A DNA stretch of 64,000 nt, taken from positions 248,001 through 312,000 of the forward strand of contig NZ_CABHOU010000059.1 of NCBI RefSeq assembly GCF_902168175.1, written 5' to 3'. The position numbers were made by a program, and so were the translations under genes. Below are positions 60,295 to 64,000 of the stretch, piece after piece (within the stretch, counting starts at the first letter, position 1; the number at the start of each line of letters is the position of its first letter). Source of the stretch: an uncultured Chitinophaga sp. (GTDB lineage: Bacteria > Bacteroidota > Bacteroidia > Chitinophagales > Chitinophagaceae). The notes below the pieces were generated by a model. That model was given only the letters and a program-made list of their open reading frames with translations, was not told where the DNA came from and made no database searches.

Positions 60295-62091
60295 ATGAAG
60301 AAATACCTGGCTTTTATTCTTTGTTTAAGTTTCACGGCTACCTATGCGCAACAACATTCCACGAGCCTTGCAAAGGCGGAAGCACTGCGTAAGGCGGAAC
60401 AGCAAACTGTATTGCTCAACAACAAGGCTAACCTGATACCGCTGGAAAATCTTTCCCGTTATCATGCGGCCGTACTTCATTACAACGACCGCCAGGCGCC
60501 TGTATTTGATAGTATTACAGGGCGCTATAAAGCCGTTAAAAGTTTTTATATAGATACCATTAGCAGTACAGAAAGCTTCCACGCCCTGCATGATCAACTG
60601 AAGTTTTACAACCTTGTTATCGTTCGTTTATCTTCCCTTAATACCCCCTTAATCAACTTTTTAAAACAGATAGAAAATAACCGGCAATTGATAATTGTAT
60701 GCAGCGGCGCACAAAACCTGGCTTCATTGGGAGCATTTCGATCGCCGGTTATCTGGAATGAAGACGATAGCGAGATGAATGCTTCGGTGGCTGCGCAAAT
60801 AATTTTTGGTGGCATGGCGGCAAGTGGCCGGCTGAAAACAGCTTACGGCTTGTTCCCTAAAGGCGCAGGCTTTACCACCAGCAAAACACGGTTGGGATAC
60901 GCTTTCCCCGAATCTGTAAAACTGAACAGCGAACAACTGAACAACATCGATTCTATAGTAACTGCAGGCATTGCCGCCCATTCGGCCCCATCTGCAGTCA
61001 TATTATTAGTGAAGGATGGAAAAGTAATCTTCCACAAAGCTTATGGCCACCATACCTATAACATCAGTTCCCAGGCCAGCCAGCCCGATGACATTTTCGA
61101 TCTCGCATCTATTACCAAAGTAAGTGCTACCACCCAGGCCGTAATGGGGTTGTATGATAAGGGCTTACTGAAACTGGAAGACCCCATCAGCCAATATGTA
61201 ACGGTTAATAAAAACATCCCCGACAAAAAAGATATTAAGATCAAAGAGGCGCTGCTGCACGAAGCGGGATATACGCCTTATATTAAGTTCTTTGAAAAAC
61301 TGCAACCGGGCGATATGAGCCACGACTCTTCCGCCCTCTACCCTACTAAGGTGGCAGATGGCTATTTCCTGCGGGCAGGCTATTTTGACAGTGTAATGTG
61401 GCCCGTCACCCTGGCCTCGCCGGTGTTAACGAGGGGCAAATACGTGTACAGCGATGTAAGCATGTATATGATGAAGGAGGTGGTAGAAAACATCACCCAT
61501 CAACCTTTAAACGAATACCTGGATAACGGCTTATACGCCAGGCTGGGCATGCAAACTATGGGCTACCTGCCACGCAACCGCTTTACCCGCCAGCGCATTG
61601 TTCCTACTACCGAAAACGATAACTGGTTTCGCAACATGCTGGTGCAGGGTTACGTAAACGACCCCGGCGCTGCGATGGCCGGCGGCGTGGAAGGTCATGC
61701 AGGACTATTTGCGGATGCCAATGATATGGCCATCCTGTTCCAGATGCTGCTAAATAAGGGCAGTTACGGCGGCGAAACGTTTTACAAACCAGCCACGGTG
61801 GAGCTGTTCACCTCGGGACAATCAAAAGTAAGCAGCCGGGCACTGGGCTTTGCAAGGGTGGCCGACAATCTGCCGAGCAGCAGTGGCCTCGCATCGGCCA
61901 GCTCCTTCGGGCACAGCGGTTATACAGGCACTTTTGTATGGGCCGACCCTGCTTATAATATGATCTACATCTGCCTCACCAACCGCGTGTACCCGGATGA
62001 TGGAAAAACCTACGGTCCGGCGAAGGTGAACATACGTCCGCTGGCGCTGGACGTGTTTTACAAGGCGGTGTTAAACAGCCGGAAGGAATAA
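60295..62091 (+). CDS. Secreted beta-lactamase-fold hydrolase with residual GH3 C-domain
   Basis: 598 residues with a signal peptide (about 1-19). Residues about 28-200 resemble the C-terminal domain of GH3 glycosidases (LRKAEQQTVLLNNKANLIPL, then SLGAFRSPVIWNEDDSEMNA and GGMAASGRLKTAYG), but the catalytic GH3 barrel is missing. From about 212 a class C beta-lactamase/esterase domain follows: DLASITK with Ser272 and Lys275, YSDVSMYMM in place of the Tyr-x-Asn motif, and FGHSGYTG (H-x-G). In Bacteroidota, GH3 (NagZ) and this domain (AmiE-like) are often fused. By context with anmK and murQ, an AmiE-like N-acetylmuramoyl-L-alanine amidase is a good guess. Alternative: an esterase or D-Ala peptidase. 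Confidence 0.82.
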   Translation: MKKYLAFILCLSFTATYAQQHSTSLAKAEALRKAEQQTVLLNNKANLIPLENLSRYHAAVLHYNDRQAPVFDSITGRYKAVKSFYIDTISSTESFHALHDQLKFYNLVIVRLSSLNTPLINFLKQIENNRQLIIVCSGAQNLASLGAFRSPVIWNEDDSEMNASVAAQIIFGGMAASGRLKTAYGLFPKGAGFTTSKTRLGYAFPESVKLNSEQLNNIDSIVTAGIAAHSAPSAVILLVKDGKVIFHKAYGHHTYNISSQASQPDDIFDLASITKVSATTQAVMGLYDKGLLKLEDPISQYVTVNKNIPDKKDIKIKEALLHEAGYTPYIKFFEKLQPGDMSHDSSALYPTKVADGYFLRAGYFDSVMWPVTLASPVLTRGKYVYSDVSMYMMKEVVENITHQPLNEYLDNGLYARLGMQTMGYLPRNRFTRQRIVPTTENDNWFRNMLVQGYVNDPGAAMAGGVEGHAGLFADANDMAILFQMLLNKGSYGGETFYKPATVELFTSGQSKVSSRALGFARVADNLPSSSGLASASSFGHSGYTGTFVWADPAYNMIYICLTNRVYPDDGKTYGPAKVNIRPLALDVFYKAVLNSRKE

Positions 62092-62211
62092 GGCCGGTAA
62101 CAACAATTTATCATGACCGGCGTTCAGGAACATAACAGGCTATATATAAATCCTTATTCTGCTATATTTACAGGCTAAGAGACAAACTATAACAAACAAC
62201 TAAATTCAATT

Positions 62212-63678
62212 ATGTCACCAGTATTACTATTTTCTCTCGTCATTGTTTACTTCCTGATTTTACTGGTTGTAGCATGGTTTACCTCCCGTAATGCCAATAA
62301 CGAATCGTTCTTTATCGGCAACCGCGGCTCCAACTGGATGCTGGTAGCCTTTGGGATGATAGGCACTTCGCTTAGCGGGGTTACTTTTGTAAGCGTACCT
62401 GGCACCGTTGGTATTGAGTCGTTCTCTTATTTTCAGATCATTATTGGTAACCTGATTGGTTATGCCGTGGTGGCCTTTGTGCTGCTGCCGGTGTACTACC
62501 GCATGAACCTTACCTCTATCTATAATTACCTGCAGGGCAGGCTGGGCTTTGCCTCTTATAAGGCAGGCGCCTCCTTCTTTATCCTGTCGCGCATACTGGG
62601 TGCTACGGCCAGGTTATACCTGGTGGTAAACATCCTGCACCTCACCATTCTTAAAAACTTTGACCTCCCCTTCTGGTTTGGGGCTTTGGTAATATTACTG
62701 ATGATATTACTGTACACTTTTGAAGGCGGCGTAAAAACCATTGTATGGACCGACACCCTGCAAACCGGTTGTATGCTGATAGGCCTCATTGTTTGTGTAT
62801 GGTACATCCTCAGCAACCTCGATATGAGTTTGCTGGATGGCGCAAAAGCATTGTCAGACAAAGGCTATTCCAACATATTCGTCACCGACCCGGCGAGTAA
62901 GTTTTTCTTCCTCAAACAGATCATTGCCGGGGCCTTTATATCTATCACCATGACGGGTATGGACCAGGAAATGATGCAGAAAAACATCAGCGTAAAAACA
63001 TTGAAAGACTCGCAGAAGAACATGATGACCTTTGCTGTGATATTCATGGCCGTGGTACTCCTGTTCCTGTTCCTCGGTGGATTGTTACACTTGTTTGCAG
63101 AAGCAAAAGGCATTGATGCGAAAGGTGACGCGCTGTTCCCCACTATTGCTTTGCAATATATGCCAGGCGCGGTATCCATTATCTTTATTATCGCACTGAT
63201 CTCCGCGCTGTTCCCCAGTGCTGATGGTGCTATTACGGCTTTAACTTCTTCTTTTTGTATAGATATTCTCGGTATACAGCGCAACCAGCAAATGACCGAC
63301 AAACAGAAAAAAACCACCCGCCAGATCGTGCATCTCTCATTTGCTGCATTGTTCCTTCTTTTTGTGATGGTGTTTAAATGGATGAACAACCCCAGCATGA
63401 TCGGGTTAATATTAAAGATCGCCGGTTATACTTACGGGCCGCTACTCGGCCTGTTCGCATTCGGGATTTTAACGAAGAGAAGTGTGAAGGACAAACTGGT
63501 ACCTGTTATTGTGATTATATCACCCATCCTCTGTTTTATTTTAGATAAATACCAGAAACAGATATTCGGTGATTTCCAGATAGGCCTCGAACTGTTGTTT
63601 ATCAACGGCCTTATTACATTCCTGGGCCTTTGGCTTATTTCCGGGAAACAAAATGAAATTGCATTACAAGGAAACTGA
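62212..63678 (+). CDS. Sodium:solute symporter family transporter
   Basis: 488 residues with 13 or so transmembrane helices (from MSPVLLFSLVIVYFLILLVV on), an inner-membrane member of the SSS family. Signatures: FFIGNRGSNWMLVAFGMIGT, SLSGVTFVSVPG, and GAFISITMTGMDQEMMQKNI. No specificity marker can be read. Encoded between the AmiE-like protein and murQ, 11 bp before murQ, so it likely imports MurNAc or anhydro-MurNAc, or a related amino sugar, with sodium. Bacteroidota lack a MurNAc PTS, so a symporter or MurT-type carrier would be needed. Confidence 0.92.
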   Translation: MSPVLLFSLVIVYFLILLVVAWFTSRNANNESFFIGNRGSNWMLVAFGMIGTSLSGVTFVSVPGTVGIESFSYFQIIIGNLIGYAVVAFVLLPVYYRMNLTSIYNYLQGRLGFASYKAGASFFILSRILGATARLYLVVNILHLTILKNFDLPFWFGALVILLMILLYTFEGGVKTIVWTDTLQTGCMLIGLIVCVWYILSNLDMSLLDGAKALSDKGYSNIFVTDPASKFFFLKQIIAGAFISITMTGMDQEMMQKNISVKTLKDSQKNMMTFAVIFMAVVLLFLFLGGLLHLFAEAKGIDAKGDALFPTIALQYMPGAVSIIFIIALISALFPSADGAITALTSSFCIDILGIQRNQQMTDKQKKTTRQIVHLSFAALFLLFVMVFKWMNNPSMIGLILKIAGYTYGPLLGLFAFGILTKRSVKDKLVPVIVIISPILCFILDKYQKQIFGDFQIGLELLFINGLITFLGLWLISGKQNEIALQGN

Positions 63679-63689
63679 AAAGCCTGAAC

Positions 63690-64000
63690 ATGAAAGATTT
63701 TATAAAAATAACCGAGCAATCTTCCAACTACCGTCATTTAGAGCAGATGAGCGTGAACGAGCTGCTGAACAACATTAATACGGAAGATGCAGGCGTACCG
63801 GCGGCTGTAAAAAAGGCCATCCCCGAAATAGAAGCTTTTGTACTGGCTGCCACCGATAAAATGCTGGCCGGCGGAAGGTTGTTTTACCTGGGCGCAGGCA
63901 CCAGCGGAAGGTTAGGCATTCTGGATGCATCTGAATGCCCGCCCACATATGGTGTTCCTTTTGACCTGGTAATAGGCATGATAGCAGGCGGCGACAAAGC
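63690..64000 (+). CDS. murQ: N-acetylmuramic acid 6-phosphate etherase, cut by window edge
   Basis: MurQ splits MurNAc-6-phosphate into GlcNAc-6-phosphate and D-lactate. The first 103 residues are visible: MKDFIKITEQSSNYRHLEQM, then SVNELLNNINTEDAGVPAAV and the sugar-isomerase domain with GGRLFYLGAGTSGRLGILDA, SECPPTYGVP and MIAGGDKA, all family marks. ATG 63690 is 11 bp after the symporter stop. It uses the AnmK product, linking both ends of the locus. Confidence 0.95.
   Translation, partial: MKDFIKITEQSSNYRHLEQMSVNELLNNINTEDAGVPAAVKKAIPEIEAFVLAATDKMLAGGRLFYLGAGTSGRLGILDASECPPTYGVPFDLVIGMIAGGDK

Overview
The window looks like a chromosomal segment of a Bacteroidota bacterium of the Chitinophagaceae type (close to Chitinophaga). 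This rests on SusC/SusD pairs, a T9SS C-terminal sorting domain, an ECF sigma/FecR pair ahead of a SusC with an STN domain, promoter boxes of the TAnnTTTG type, near absence of Shine-Dalgarno sequences, and many secreted glycoside hydrolases. No insertion sequence, integrase, phage gene or CRISPR array was seen.

Layout. 1-10.1 kb is mostly housekeeping: rpsA (cut by the left edge), a rhomboid protease, a patatin-like lipase, ispH, a LytTR response regulator with its TPR sensor kinase, and cmk. 10.2-14.8 kb holds three secreted proteins: one T9SS cargo and two paralogues that share their N- and C-terminal modules. 15.1-22.6 kb returns to housekeeping: clpC, a STAS-like protein, rnz, an outer-membrane protein, dapA and accA. 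tRNA-Asp follows at 22.76 kb. An AT-richer stretch with GH78 and GH92 enzymes (23.2-28.3 kb) and an AHSA1-like gene come next, then a tightly overlapping four-gene operon of unknown function (29.4-31.6 kb).

31.7-50.7 kb is a polysaccharide utilisation locus. A minus-strand operon encodes ECF sigma, FecR, SusC, SusD, SusE and a GH76 mannanase. Beside it lie a GH128 beta-1,3-glucanase with T9SS signal, a GH16 laminarinase-type enzyme, a DUF5695-like secreted protein and a ZU5-like lipoprotein. Together these suggest attack on fungal or yeast cell wall (beta-1,3-glucan plus alpha-1,6-mannan). The GH92 gene fits the same substrate.

50.9-53.7 kb carries a TetR regulator with three matching operators, two short-chain dehydrogenases and a stand-alone AraC DNA-binding domain. 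53.7 kb to the right edge is the most interesting part: anmK divergent from a DeoR/GlpR regulator, then SusC, SusD, a beta-lactamase-fold hydrolase carrying a catalytically empty GH3 C-domain, a sodium:solute symporter and murQ (cut by the right edge). I read this as a dedicated locus for scavenging or recycling peptidoglycan amino sugars (MurNAc and anhydro-MurNAc) through a Sus-type outer-membrane pair.

Two noncoding regions (4.1-4.4 kb and 20.2-20.7 kb) share an exact 25-bp element and each has an 11-bp tandem repeat, pointing to a dispersed repeat family. Several gene starts were moved downstream of the longest reading frame, using signal peptides, promoter position or family length.
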